DNA of 64,000 nt from Pseudonocardia sp. CNS-139. Its GTDB lineage: Bacteria; Actinomycetota; Actinomycetes; Mycobacteriales; Pseudonocardiaceae. Position numbers and translations under genes: made by a program. Shown here one piece after another: positions 1 to 9,116 of this stretch. Position 1 is the first letter of the stretch. Each line of letters starts with the position of its first letter. The notes under the pieces were generated by a model. That model searched no databases. It was given only the letters and a program-made list of their open reading frames with translations, and was not told where the DNA came from. The stretch is taken from assembly GCA_001942415.1 (NCBI GenBank), contig MKJX01000206.1, positions 1-64,000 on the forward strand. The letters are read 5' to 3'.

Positions 1-62
1 CGGCGGGATCTGTGGACAACCGCCCACGAGGTGGACAACTCCGTGCGTAGGGACGCCCGTTG

Positions 63-2311
63 TCACCCGGCTCCGGCAACGGTCGCGGCCACCGCGACCT
101 GCCCGAGCGCGATGCCCCGTCGTTGCACGGCACCCGCGAGTGCACGAGCACCCGCAGCCCGGCCGCCCGCAGCCGCCGGGTGACGCCGCCGAGCAGGCGC
201 ACGTTCTGGAACACCCCGCCGGACAGCGCCACCGTGTCGCGCCCGTGCGCCGCCGCGGCCTCGGTCGCGGCCCGGGCCAGCACGTCGGCCAGCCCGTCGT
301 GGAACCGGGCCGCGACCAGCGCCACCGGAGTGTCCCGCCGCAGGTCGGCCACCACGGCGCGGACGAGGTCGCCGGCCCGGACGAGCCCGCCGTCGATCCC
401 GGCCGGGTAGCCGTCGGTCTCGGGTACCGCGGCCGCGCGCTGTTCGAGCTCGATCGCCGCCTGCCCCTCGTAGTTGACGGTGTCGCGCACCCCGGCGAGC
501 GCTGCGACGGCGTCGAAGAGGCGCCCGGCGCTGGTCGTGACGGGCTGCGCGACGCCCGAGTCCAGCAGCCGTTCCACCTGCCGCCACCGCCCCGCGTTGC
601 GCTCGGCGACGGCCAGCCCGGCAGACGTGAGCCCGGCGGCGCCCAGCCACGCGACGGCCGTCCGCCACGGCTCGCGGATCGCGCTGACCCCGCCCGGCAA
701 CGCCACCGGCTCCAGGTGGGCGAGCCGCCGGAACCCCGTCAGGTCGCGTCGAGCACCTCGCCGCCCCACAGCGCGCCGTCGGTGCCGTAGCCCAGGCCGT
801 CGCACGCGAGCCCGATCGCCGGCCCGGTCTCGCCGTTCTCCGCCAGGCACGCGGCGATGTGCGCGTGGTGGTGCTGGACCCCGACGAGCTCCACCCCCGG
901 GTCGGCCTCGGCCCGCGCGAGCGCGTACTTGGTCGAGAGGTACTCCGGGTGCAGGTCGTGCGCGAGCACCAGGGGAGCGGCGGCGAGCAGGTGCTGCAGG
1001 TGCGCGATCCCGTCGGTGTACGCGGCGAGCGTCTCCGCGTTCTCCAGGTCGCCGACGTGGTGCGAGACGAACGCCTCCGCGCCGCGCAGCACGCAGAACG
1101 TGTTCTTGAGCTCCGCGCCGCAGCCGAGCACGGGTCGCGCCGCGGTCACGGGGAGCGGGACCGGCTCCGGCGCGTACCCGCGGGAGCGGCGCACCGGGTA
1201 GGGCCGCCCGGCCACGATCCGCACCACGGAGTCGTCGGCGCGGGTGCGGATCGGCCGGTCGTGCGTCAGGAACGCGTCGGCGATGCCGGTGAGCCGGGCC
1301 GCGGCGTCGTCGTCGCGGTGCGCGATCGGCTCGTCGGAGACGTTCCCGCTGGTCAGGACGATGGGCGCGGCCAGCTCGCCGGCGAGGAGGTGGTGCAGCG
1401 GGGTGTAGGGGAGCAGCACGCCGACGTGGTCGTTGCCGGGGGCGACGGCGGCCGCGAGCCGGGCCCCGGGACGGCGGCGCAGCAGCACGATCGGGGCGCG
1501 CCGCGACGTCAGCTCCGCGACCTCGGCCGGGCCGACGGCGCCCAGCCCGCGCGCCCCGGCCAGGTCGGGGGCGAGCACCGCGAACGGCTTGTCCTCGCGG
1601 TGCTTGCGGGCGCGCAGCACGGCGACGGCGGTCTCGTCGGCCGCGAGCGCGGCGAGGTGGTAGCCCCCCAGCCCCTTGACGGCGAGCACCGCGCCGTCGC
1701 GGAGGGCGTCCGCGGCCGCCCGCACGGGGTCACCGCCGCCCTCGGTGAACCGCAGCGTCGGACCGCAGCCGGCGCAGCAGATCGGCTGCGCGTGGAAGCG
1801 CGGTCGGCCGGGTTGTGGTACTCGGCGGCGCAGGCCGCGCACATCGGGAAGGCGGCCATCGTCGTGGCCTGGCGGTCGTACGGGACGCCGGTGACGATCG
1901 TGAACCGCGGGCCGCAGTTCGTGCAGGTCACGAACGCGTGGCGGTACCGGCGGTCGGCCGGGTCGCGCATCTCCGCGAGGCAGTCGGCGCAGGTCGCGGT
2001 GTCCGCCGCGACCAGCGCGGACCGCCGGCCGTCCACGGTGCTGGGCGCGATCCCGAACCCGGTGTCCCCGCGCGGCGCCAGCGGCTCCGCGGCCACGGCC
2101 GTGACGCACGCCAGCGGCGGCGGCCGCTCCCGCAGCGCCGTGACGAGCTCGGCGACGGCCTCCGCGCGGCCCTCCGCCTCGATCAGCACGCCGCTTTCGT
2201 CGTTGCCGACGAACCCCGCGAGCCCAGCCGCACCGCCGTCCCGTGCACGAACGGCCGGAACCCGACGCCCTGCACGATGCCGGTGACCCGGATCCGGGAG
2301 CGGACGATCAC
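63..2311 (-). CDS. hypF: carbamoyltransferase HypF, [NiFe]-hydrogenase maturation (frame broken as read)
   Basis: HypF makes the thiocarbamate/cyanide ligand precursor for the [NiFe] active site from carbamoyl phosphate. The domains appear in the right order: an N-terminal acylphosphatase motif (VTGIVQGVGFRPF), two double CxxC zinc fingers (CADC, CTNCGPRF, CAAC, CCAGCGP), a YrdC-like domain (KGLGGYHLA) and a Kae1-like domain with HHHAHIAACLAENG. The frame breaks near 2190, 1800, 740 and 115. Near 115 the expected PCNDGGIALGQ is restored by adding one G to GGGG, so these are probably sequence errors. The total span gives about 750 codons, the normal HypF length. The GTG start at 2311 overlaps the stop of the upstream SIS gene by 4 bp, showing translational coupling in the hyp operon. 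Confidence 0.88.
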
Positions 2312-2970
2312 GGCACGCGGGCCCCGGTGAGCGAGCGCTGCACCAACTCCCACAGCACGTGGTAGGTCGTGGTCTGGGCCTCCTGGATGCGGTGCACGGA
2401 GTCCGAGGGCATCACGAAGAGGTGGTCGATCTCCCCGCGCGCGGCCGCCTCCGCCATCGCGCCGCCGGCGTACCCGGCCAGCGCGACGGTGAGCAGCCCG
2501 CGGTCGTGCGCGGCGGCGAGCCCGCGCAGGACGTTCGCCGAGCCGCCGCTGGTCGACAGGCCCATCGCGACGTCGTCGGGCCGGGCGGCCGCCGCGACGG
2601 GCCGGGCGAACACGTTCTCGAACCCGACGTCGTTGGCCAGCGCGGTGAGCGTGGCGACGTCCGCGGCGAGCGCCAGCGCGGGCACCGGTACGGCGGCGGG
2701 CCCGCCCGCGACGCACAGCGCGGCCACGGCCGCCGCGTCGGTGCTGGAGCCGCCGTTGCCGAACACGAACAGGCGCCCGCCCCGGGCGAACCGGGCCGCC
2801 ATCTCGCCGGCGCAGGCCGCGATCCGGTCGGCGTCGGCGGCGGCGACGTCCCGGCGCAGCCGGCCGATCTCGGCCACCTTCTCCGCCGTCGAACGCGCAA
2901 CCTCGGCGATCAGCACGTCCCGGTCCGCGCCGCCGCTGCTCAGGAACGGGTAGAGCGACTCGGTGCTCAC
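2308..2970 (-). CDS. SIS-domain phosphoheptose isomerase-like protein (1)
   Basis: A 220-residue SIS-domain protein with the GmhA-like sugar-phosphate loop VFGNGGSSTDAAAVAAL and the second loop MGLSTSGGSANVLRGL. GmhA-type enzymes isomerise sedoheptulose 7-phosphate, but here the gene sits between hypC and hypF, overlapping both by 4 bp. Such SIS genes accompany some actinobacterial hydrogenase maturation loci, where their role is unclear. The frame is intact. The C-terminal stretch IQEAQTTTYHVLWELVQ is nearly repeated in the second SIS gene of this operon, so the two are paralogues. A hydrogenase-linked role is inferred from context only. Confidence 0.8.
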   Translation of the reverse strand: MSTESLYPFLSSGGADRDVLIAEVARSTAEKVAEIGRLRRDVAAADADRIAACAGEMAARFARGGRLFVFGNGGSSTDAAAVAALCVAGGPAAVPVPALALAADVATLTALANDVGFENVFARPVAAAARPDDVAMGLSTSGGSANVLRGLAAAHDRGLLTVALAGYAGGAMAEAAARGEIDHLFVMPSDSVHRIQEAQTTTYHVLWELVQRSLTGARVP

Positions 2971-3181
2971 GGGCCGGCCACCGTCGCGATCGCCTCGCCG
3001 GCGTGCACGAGCACCGTGTCGCCGACGGCCGCGTCGACGAGCGCGACGCTGACCTCCTCCTCGGTGCCGGCCCCGGTGCGACGCGGGCCAGCCCGCCGGG
3101 CAGCAGCGCGGTGACGACCACCGGCACCGCGGCGTCCGAGCAGGTGATGCAGGCCTCGCCCGGGTTCTCGTCGGGCCTCAT
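2967..3181 (-). CDS. hypC: HypC/HupF-type hydrogenase maturation chaperone (one frame break)
   Basis: A small protein of about 71 residues. It carries the ACITCSDAAVPV N-terminus of the actinobacterial HypC/HupF branch and, after a frame break near 3075, the typical HypC tail EEVSVALVDAAVGDTVLVHA. HypC works with HypD to assemble the Fe(CN)2CO unit and chaperones the large hydrogenase subunit. The start ATG overlaps the upstream SIS stop (ATGA) and the stop overlaps the next SIS start (GTGA). Unlike classical HypC, it lacks the M-C-x-G-I-P start; the conserved Cys lies about ten residues in, as is usual in this branch. HypD, HypE and the structural subunits are not in the window. Confidence 0.78.
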
Positions 3182-3771
3182 CGCAGGACCTCCGGTGCGT
3201 CGAGGAACACGTGCACCAGCTCCCAGAGCACGTGGTAGCTGGTCACCTGGGCCTCCCGGACGATCCGCGGGTCGTCGGCGGCCACGGTGAGCACGTGGTC
3301 GAGCCCGACCACGTCGGCCACGGGGCCCGGCCCGGCGCCGCGCAGCACCACCGTCAGCAGGCCGCGGTCCCGCGCGGCCGCGAGCGCGGCGGCGACGGCC
3401 GGTGCGTCGTCGGCGGCCGAGACGGCGAGCGCGATGTCGGGTGCCTCGCCGAACAGCTCCAGCTCCGCGGCGTACCCGGCCGTGCCCGGGAGCACGAGCG
3501 CGGGCAGCGCCCGTTTCCCGACGATCACCGGGTGCACGAACTCGACGACGACGTGCGCGGCGTCGGCCGCGGAGAGCCCGCTGCCGAACGCGATCAGCCG
3601 CCCGCCGCGGTGGAACCGGCGCGCCATCGCGTGGCACGCCCGGGCGAGCGCCTCGGGGTCACCAGCCAGCAGGCCGGTCGGAACCGACCGCCTGGCGAAG
3701 GCCGCCGCAGCGTCCGCAGCGCTCGGCGCCGAGAGCGCGGTCGGGTGCGTCCCGGTCCCTCCCCTGGTCAC
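3178..3771 (-). CDS. SIS-domain protein (2), degenerate phosphoheptose isomerase-like
   Basis: The second SIS-domain protein of the hyp operon, about 197 residues from a GTG start at 3771. The glycine loop reads IAFGSGLSAADAAHVVVEF, and the second loop is LAVSAADDAPAVAAAL rather than the TSGGSANV seen in its paralogue, so the phosphate-binding serines are partly lost. The C-terminal EAQVTSYHVLWELVHVFL matches the other copy. The frame is intact. It may form a hetero-oligomer with the first copy; this is inference. The start is chosen for the likely GTGA coupling to the PadR gene. Confidence 0.72.
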   Translation of the reverse strand: MTRGGTGTHPTALSAPSAADAAAAFARRSVPTGLLAGDPEALARACHAMARRFHRGGRLIAFGSGLSAADAAHVVVEFVHPVIVGKRALPALVLPGTAGYAAELELFGEAPDIALAVSAADDAPAVAAALAAARDRGLLTVVLRGAGPGPVADVVGLDHVLTVAADDPRIVREAQVTSYHVLWELVHVFLDAPEVLR

Positions 3772-4132
3772 GGCCCCTCCCTTCGTGGATGTCCCGCAGC
3801 CGCGTGCTGACCCGCGCATAGCGTTCGAGGAACACGTGAAGGGACTCGTGGGTCTGGCACAGGCTCTCGACCAGGTCGTCGAGCACCGCCACCCCGTCGG
3901 CGGTCACGAAGTAGGTGCGCCTCGCGGGCCCCACCTCGGACGTGTGCCACTCCGAGCGGACGAGGCCCTGCCGTTCCATTCCGCGCAGTGCCCGGTACAC
4001 GCCACCGGCGTCGCCCTCGCCGTCGTGCATCGGACGCAGCCGCGACACCAGCTCGTAGCCGTGGTCCGGGTGCTCGCGGAGCAGCAACAGCAGGCACGGT
4101 TGCAGGAAGTTGCGTGGTTCGAGCTCTGCCAT
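3659..4132 (-). CDS. PadR-family transcriptional regulator
   Basis: Starts at ATG 4132 (MAELEPRNFLQPCLLLLL). It has a PadR-type winged helix: REHPDHGYELVSRL, then GGVYRALRGMERQGLVRSEW, then the wing GPARRTYFVTADG. A C-terminal helix with DDLVESLCQTHESLHVF follows. It lies at the head of the hyp operon and probably controls it. As read the frame continues to 3659 and overlaps the next gene by 113 nt. A missing G near 3775 would instead end it at 3768 in a GTGA overlap, giving about 121 residues, which fits the family better. Confidence 0.75.
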   Translation of the reverse strand: MAELEPRNFLQPCLLLLLREHPDHGYELVSRLRPMHDGEGDAGGVYRALRGMERQGLVRSEWHTSEVGPARRTYFVTADGVAVLDDLVESLCQTHESLHVFLERYARVSTRLRDIHEGRGRDQGRDRDAPDRALGAERCGRCGGLRQAVGSDRPAGW

Positions 4133-4351
4133 TGGGCTCGACACCCTTCGTCGGCGGTGGTGGACGCCTTCGACCCATCCTGGCAGCGTGTGATACCCGC
4201 CACTAGCGCGGCTCACACCTCCCTTCCGGCGATCTTCGTCCGATGAGGAATGCGCGGCAGCACCCATTGGTCATTCGACGGTTCACCGGCGGTGAACCCG
4301 CGGCGTTACCCTGCGCGGCGAAGGGCGTTCGACGACCCCGGGGGGACGGGC

Positions 4352-5250
4352 ATGGCCGACCGCTCGTGCGGAGGGCTGCGGACGCCGGTGGCGTGCGGGC
4401 TCGCGGTGCTGCTGGCCGTCCTGCTCGCCGGGTGCGCCGCGACGCCCGTCCGCGCCGGTCCCGCGGCCCCCACCCCGGCCGCCCCGCCCCCGGCGGTCGC
4501 GGCACCGGTCCGGGTGCTGCAGCTGAACCTGTGCAACAGCGGCTATGCCGGCTGCTACACCGGACGCGCGGTGCCGGCGGCCGCGGCGGTCCTGCGCGCG
4601 GAGACGCCCGGCGCCGTCACGCTCAACGAGGTCTGCCGCGCCGACGTGTTCGCCCTGCGCCAGGTGCTCGCCGACGCGTGGGCCCCACCGGCACCGCGGT
4701 CGTCGCCGCGTTCCAGCCGGCGTGGAACGCGACCACCGACGACGAGTACCGCTGCCGCAACGGCCAGGGCTACGGCGTCGGCGTGCTCTCGCGGCTGCCG
4801 TCGGCGGCGGTCGCCGGCCGCGGGATCCACCCGGTCCAGGACCCCGACGACCCCGAGCGGCGGGCGTGGCTGTGCCTGGGCGGCGCCGCGATCGTCTGCA
4901 CGACGCACCTCGCGCACGTCCGGCGCGACGTCGCGCTCGCCCAGTGCCGCCACCTCATGGGCACGGTCGTCCCGGGCCTGCGTGCGGGGGACGTGCCCGC
5001 GCCGCTGGTGCTCGGCGCCGACCTGAACCTCGGTGCCGGCGACACCGCCGACCTCCGCTCGTGCCTGCCGGCCGGCATCGGGTCCGTGGGCGACGGCGGC
5101 CTGCAGCACGTCGTCGCGACGCCGGAGCTCGCCGCCGGCGCCGTCCGGCGGATCGACCTGGGTGGCGCGACCGACCACCCCGGCCTGCTCGTCGTGCTCG
5201 CCCCGGCCGGGAACGACCGCGCGCAGCAGGCGCGGGTGACGCACCGGTAG
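4352..5250 (+). CDS. secreted endonuclease/exonuclease/phosphatase-fold lipoprotein (one frame break)
   Basis: Starts at ATG 4352 with a lipoprotein signal (VACGLAVLLAVLLAGCAA), placing it outside the membrane. The mature part has hallmarks of the EEP (DNase I-like) fold: VRVLQLNLCNSG, the metal-binding Glu in TLNEVC, THLAHV, LGADLN and a C-terminal ATDHPGLLV with the catalytic His. The frame breaks near 4683, where TGGGCCCC needs one more G. It belongs to the secreted actinobacterial EEP group whose substrates (nucleic acid, sphingolipid or phosphoester) cannot be told from sequence. It diverges from the PadR gene. Confidence 0.75.
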
Positions 5251-5335
5251 CGCCGTCCGGGCCGCCGTTTCGGTTGCGGCCGGGCGCGAGCGGTGTTGGC
5301 CGCGTGGTCGGCGCAGCGCGACGTGGCCGTGATCG

Positions 5336-6901
5336 GTGTCGGTGAGACTGCTCCGTGTGCGGAGGATCGTGGTGGTGGCCGGGCTGGTCTGCATGCTGGT
5401 GGGGGCGCTGCTGGACCGGCGCGGCCTGGGGCCGTGGGACCTCGGCAGCGGCCTCGACCGGCTGACGGCCTGGACGGCGCTGGTCCTGGCGGCCGCCGGG
5501 CTGCTGTCGCTCGCCGCCAGCCGCAACGTCCGGGTGTTCGCGGCGGTCTGCGCGTCCGCGACCGCGGTCCCCGGCGCGCTGGCGGTGGCCGGGGCCGTGG
5601 AGTCGGGCCTGCCCGGGCCGTCGTCGGGCGTGCTGGCGGTGGGGTCCGCGGTGGTCGTGCTGGGGGTGGCCGCGCGGGCGTTCGACCGCGGCCCGGTCCG
5701 GCGCGCGGTCCGGGTCGGCACCGCCGTGCTCGTGGTCGCGGCGGTCGGGCCGGCCGCGGTGCTCGCGGCCGCCGCGGTGGTCGACGCGCCCGTGACCTCG
5801 GCGGTCGCGCCCGCGGCGGAGCCGGCGCCGCTCGTCACGAGCGCGACGCGGGTGACGTGGGAGTGGCAGGGCGACGGCGCGGTGCGGGACGTGCGCGCGG
5901 CCGGCCCGGGCGCGTCGTGGCCGGCGACGACGACGTGGTCGGCATCGACGGGAGTACGGGCGCGCAGCGCTGGCGGTTCGCGCGGACCGGCGCCCGGGTG
6001 GTCGACCTCGCCGTCAGCCCGGACCGCCGGTCCGTCGTCGTCACGCACGAGGCACGGCTCCCGCGTCGTGGTCGTCACGGCGCTCGACGCCACGACCGGG
6101 GAACGCCGGTGGGAGACCCCGGTCGACCGGACCCCCGCGCTGCTCGTGACGGACGCGGTCGTGGCCGTCGCCGAGGTCGAGCGCGCCGAGGCCGGCGATC
6201 CGGCGGCCCTCCCGCGCACCCGGCTCACCGCCCGCGACCTCGGCAGCGGGGACGTCGGGTGGCGGTGGGCGGCGCCGCCCGGCTGCGGCGGGATCGTGCT
6301 GCGCTCCGCGTCGGCGGTGGGTGCGGTGCCGGTCGAGGGCGGGACGTGCCCGGACGGGGTCACCCTGCGCGGGCTCGACGAGCGCACCGGCCGGCAGGCG
6401 TGGTCGGTCCCGCTGCGCCCGGCCGGCGCCGTTCCCTCCGGCTACCCGCTGCGCTCGGCCGCGGGCGGCACGCTGCTGGTCGCCGACGGCGCCCCGGGCT
6501 ACGTGCTCGTCGACCCGGCGCGCGGCGAGGTGGTCGGCCGCGTCGACGGGACGGCCGGCTTCCCGTCCCCGGCGCCGGACACCCGGCCCGCGCTGGTGGA
6601 CGGTTCGCCGGAACGGGCGGTCGCCGCCGTGGACTCCGCCGGGACGGTCGTGTCGCTCCCGCCCGGCTGCCCGGACGAGGCCGCCGTCACGGTGACCGAC
6701 GGCGAGCCCGTCCGGCTCTGCCGCACCGGCCGGGCCTTCGAGGTGCAGACCGGGACGGCCGCGCCGGTGCCGCTGGACCTCTACCCCGGGGACCGGTTCG
6801 CCGCGCTCGACCCGCTGCGGCCCGAGTTCCTGGTGCCGGCGCCGGGCGCGCTGGTGGTCGGGGTCGCGACGGCGGCCGCCGGGCTCGTCGGGATGGCCTG
6901 A
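5336..6901 (+). CDS. membrane-anchored PQQ-like beta-propeller protein (two compensating frame breaks)
   Basis: About 520 residues. Four hydrophobic segments lie in the first 150 residues, followed by an extracytoplasmic domain of PQQ/WD-like blades: VGIDGSTGAQRWRF, LDATTGERRWETP, LRGLDERTGRQAWSVPL, VLVDPARGEVVGRV. The blade motif suggests a beta-propeller ligand- or protein-binding surface, with no sign of catalytic PQQ ligands. The frame shifts near 5915 and returns near 6058. Its function is unknown, and it stands alone after the EEP gene. Confidence 0.6.
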   Translation: MSVRLLRVRRIVVVAGLVCMLVGALLDRRGLGPWDLGSGLDRLTAWTALVLAAAGLLSLAASRNVRVFAAVCASATAVPGALAVAGAVESGLPGPSSGVLAVGSAVVVLGVAARAFDRGPVRRAVRVGTAVLVVAAVGPAAVLAAAAVVDAPVTSAVAPAAEPAPLVTSATRVTWEWQGDGAVRDVRAAGPGASWPATTTWSASTGVRARSAGGSRGPAPGWSTSPSARTAGPSSSRTRHGSRVVVVTALDATTGERRWETPVDRTPALLVTDAVVAVAEVERAEAGDPAALPRTRLTARDLGSGDVGWRWAAPPGCGGIVLRSASAVGAVPVEGGTCPDGVTLRGLDERTGRQAWSVPLRPAGAVPSGYPLRSAAGGTLLVADGAPGYVLVDPARGEVVGRVDGTAGFPSPAPDTRPALVDGSPERAVAAVDSAGTVVSLPPGCPDEAAVTVTDGEPVRLCRTGRAFEVQTGTAAPVPLDLYPGDRFAALDPLRPEFLVPAPGALVVGVATAAAGLVGMA

Positions 6902-7046
6902 CCCGACCGGCCTCCCGCGGATTCCCGCGGATGCGATCAAAAAGCAATCCGGACCATTCCTGATCGACTTCGCGGTACCGCGATCTGCGTTACCCGGTCC
7001 ACCAGGCGGAACGTTTGCACCTCTGCGCGGATCGGATCTACCATCC

Positions 7047-7063
7047 ATTCCATTCGACGGAAT
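7047..7063. promoter_or_regulatory. imperfect palindrome ahead of iclR-type gene
   Basis: ATTCC-N7-GGAAT lies 17 bp before the IclR start. The outer five bases of each arm are perfectly symmetric. IclR regulators often bind such TTCC...GGAA sites, and a similar CATTC/GGAATG element lies ahead of the solute-binding gene at 10440-10463. Candidate autoregulatory operator. Confidence 0.4.
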
Positions 7064-7079
7064 CGCGAGGAGGTGTGCG

Positions 7080-7887
7080 ATGACCGATCCGCAGAGCGGT
7101 CCGAACGGGAGGCCGGCCGGCCCGGCGGAACGCGCCGAGCCGGGTGGCATCCGGAGCGTCCGGCGCGCCCTCGACCTCCTCGCGCTCTTCGACGAGCGGC
7201 GGCTCACCTGGAGCATCAGCGCGATGGCGCGGGCCACCGGGCTGCCGAAGTCCACCGTCATGCGGCTGGTCGGCACCCTCGTCGAGAGCGGGATGCTGTG
7301 GACCCGGCCGGACGCCCAGATCACCGTCGGGGCCGGGCTGCTGCGCTGGGCGCGGCTGGCCGGCACCGGCTGGAACATGCCGGAGCCGGCTCGCATCGCG
7401 ATGACCGATGTGGCCCTGACCTGCGGTGAGGCCGTCAACGTCTACGTCCGGCAGGGCGCGGCCCGCCTCTGCGTCGCGGCGTTCGACGGGCCGCGCAACC
7501 CGCGCTACGTGATCGAGGTCGGCACGGAGCTGCCGCTGTGGGCGGGCTGCGCGAGCAAGGTCCTGCTGTCCGAGGCGTCCTCCGACGTGCTGCAGGCGGC
7601 GGCCGCGCGGTCCCCGCACGGGCCGGCCTTCGTCGCGGTGCTCGGACGGGCAGGCCGAGCAGGTCCGCACGCTCGGCTACGCGGTCAGCCACGGCGAGCG
7701 CGAGCAGGGCATATCCGGTGTCGCGGCCCCGATCCGGGACGCCGAGGGCCGCATCGTCGCCGCGGTCGCCATCGGCGGCCCGACGAGCCGCTTCACCGAC
7801 GAGCGGGTCGACGAGTTCGCCACCACCGTCACCGCGCTCGCGAAGCGCTGCACCGAGCTGGGGCTCGCGAAGGTATTCGTCATCTGA
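7080..7887 (+). CDS. IclR-family transcriptional regulator (one frame break)
   Basis: About 268 residues. The N-terminal winged helix is GIRSVRRALDLLALF followed by SISAMARATGLPKSTVMRLVGTL. The C-terminal IclR effector domain starts near YVRQGAARLCVAAF and ends with GISGVAAPIRDAEGRIVAAV and GGPTSRF, after a frame break near 7644 (one extra G or two missing bases). A strong GAGGAGG ribosome site precedes ATG 7080. It heads a same-strand block of acyl-CoA dehydrogenase, CoA-transferase, binding protein and Rieske oxygenase and is the likely local regulator, with an aromatic or acyl-CoA intermediate as effector (inference). Confidence 0.85.
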
Positions 7888-7927
7888 GTTCGCCATCTGA
7901 AAAGAAGCCCGCCCGGAAAGGGGTTCG

Positions 7928-9079
7928 ATGGGACACGACCACGGCGGTTCCGCGGCGATCCGGGAAGAGGTCGCGGCGATCTGCGCGCGCTTTCCGGACG
8001 AGTACTGGCGCGGCCTCGACGCCGACCGCCGGTACCCGGAGGAGTTCCTCCAGGCGCTGCTGGAGTCCGGCTGGCTCGGCGTGCTCATCCCGCGCGAGTA
8101 CGGCGGCAAGGGGCTGGGCATCACCGAGGCCGCCGTGGTCATCGAGGAGATCTCGCGGTCCGGCGGCAACGCCGCCACCTGCCACGCCCAGATCTACAAC
8201 ACCGGCATGCTGGTGCGGCACGGCTCCGAGGAGCTGAGGAAGTCCTACCTGCCGCGCATCGCCGCCGGTGAGCTGCGGCTGCTGGCGTTCGCGCTCACCG
8301 AGCACGACGCCGGGCTCGACACCACGCGGATCGCGACGGAGGCCGTGCGCGACGGCGACGACTACGTCGTCAACGGCACGAAGAACTGGCTCTCCCGCGT
8401 GCAGCACTCCGACCTCATGATCCTCGCGGCCCGCACCGCCCCGTACGAGGCCGGCGCCCGGCGCGCGGAGGGGCTGAGCGCGTTCCTGGTGGAGCTGCCG
8501 GCCGACGGGATCGAGGCCCGCCCGGTCCGCACGATGCTCAACCTGGAGACCAACGAGGTCACCTTCCGCGACCTGCGGGTCCCGGCGGAGAACCTCATCG
8601 GCGAGGAGGGCGCGGCGTTCCGCTACCTCATCCACGGCGTCAACGGCGACCGCATCGCCGCGGCGTCGGCGGCCATCGGCGACTCGCGCTGGTTCCTGGC
8701 GAAGGCGAGCCGCTACGCGTCGGAGCGGGAGGTGTTCGGCCGGCCGATCGGGCAGAACCAGAGCATCCAGTTCCCGCTCGCCCGCGCCTACGCCGCCACC
8801 GAGGCCGCGAGCCTGATGCGCTTCCGCGCCGCGGAGCTGTACGACCGCGGCGAGAGCTGCGCGGCCGAGGCCAACATGGCCAAGCTCCTGGCGTCGGAGG
8901 CGTCGTGGGACGCCGCGAACGCCGCGATGAACACGTTCGGCGGCTACGGCTTCGCCGCGGAGTACGACGTCGAGCGCAAGTTCCGGGAGACCCGGCTGTT
9001 CGTCAACGGCCCCGGCTCCAACCAGCTGCTGCTGTCCTACCTCGGGCAGCACGTCCTCGGCATGCCCCGCAGCTTCTGA
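7928..9079 (+). CDS. acyl-CoA dehydrogenase family protein
   Basis: 383 residues, frame intact. It follows the ACAD plan: LIPREYGGKGLGITEAAVVIEE, FALTEHDAGLDTTRI (flavin/substrate loop), YVVNGTKNWLSR, and the C-terminal helices with SEREVFGRPIGQNQSIQFPLA. The usual Glu base is not obvious. The short-chain-type YEGTNEI site reads VNGPGSNQL, and the alternative long-chain/isovaleryl site preceding R in helix G is Asp (VNGDRIAAA). It probably oxidises an acyl-CoA made by the next gene's CoA-transferase, but the catalytic base should be checked. Confidence 0.85.
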   Translation: MGHDHGGSAAIREEVAAICARFPDEYWRGLDADRRYPEEFLQALLESGWLGVLIPREYGGKGLGITEAAVVIEEISRSGGNAATCHAQIYNTGMLVRHGSEELRKSYLPRIAAGELRLLAFALTEHDAGLDTTRIATEAVRDGDDYVVNGTKNWLSRVQHSDLMILAARTAPYEAGARRAEGLSAFLVELPADGIEARPVRTMLNLETNEVTFRDLRVPAENLIGEEGAAFRYLIHGVNGDRIAAASAAIGDSRWFLAKASRYASEREVFGRPIGQNQSIQFPLARAYAATEAASLMRFRAAELYDRGESCAAEANMAKLLASEASWDAANAAMNTFGGYGFAAEYDVERKFRETRLFVNGPGSNQLLLSYLGQHVLGMPRSF

Positions 9080-9116
9080 CCGCATCTGACCCAGCACCCG
9101 GACCCGGAGGTCATCC

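Noticed and set aside
1..62. Paired GTGGACAAC words near the window start as a regulatory site
   Set aside because: Two copies 21 bp apart, but the gene they would serve lies outside the window, so nothing can be concluded.
63..668. Long Arg-rich open frames on both strands throughout the window
   Set aside because: They are shadows of high-G+C genes in other frames: Arg/Ala/Gly-rich, no family motifs, and overlapping conserved proteins.
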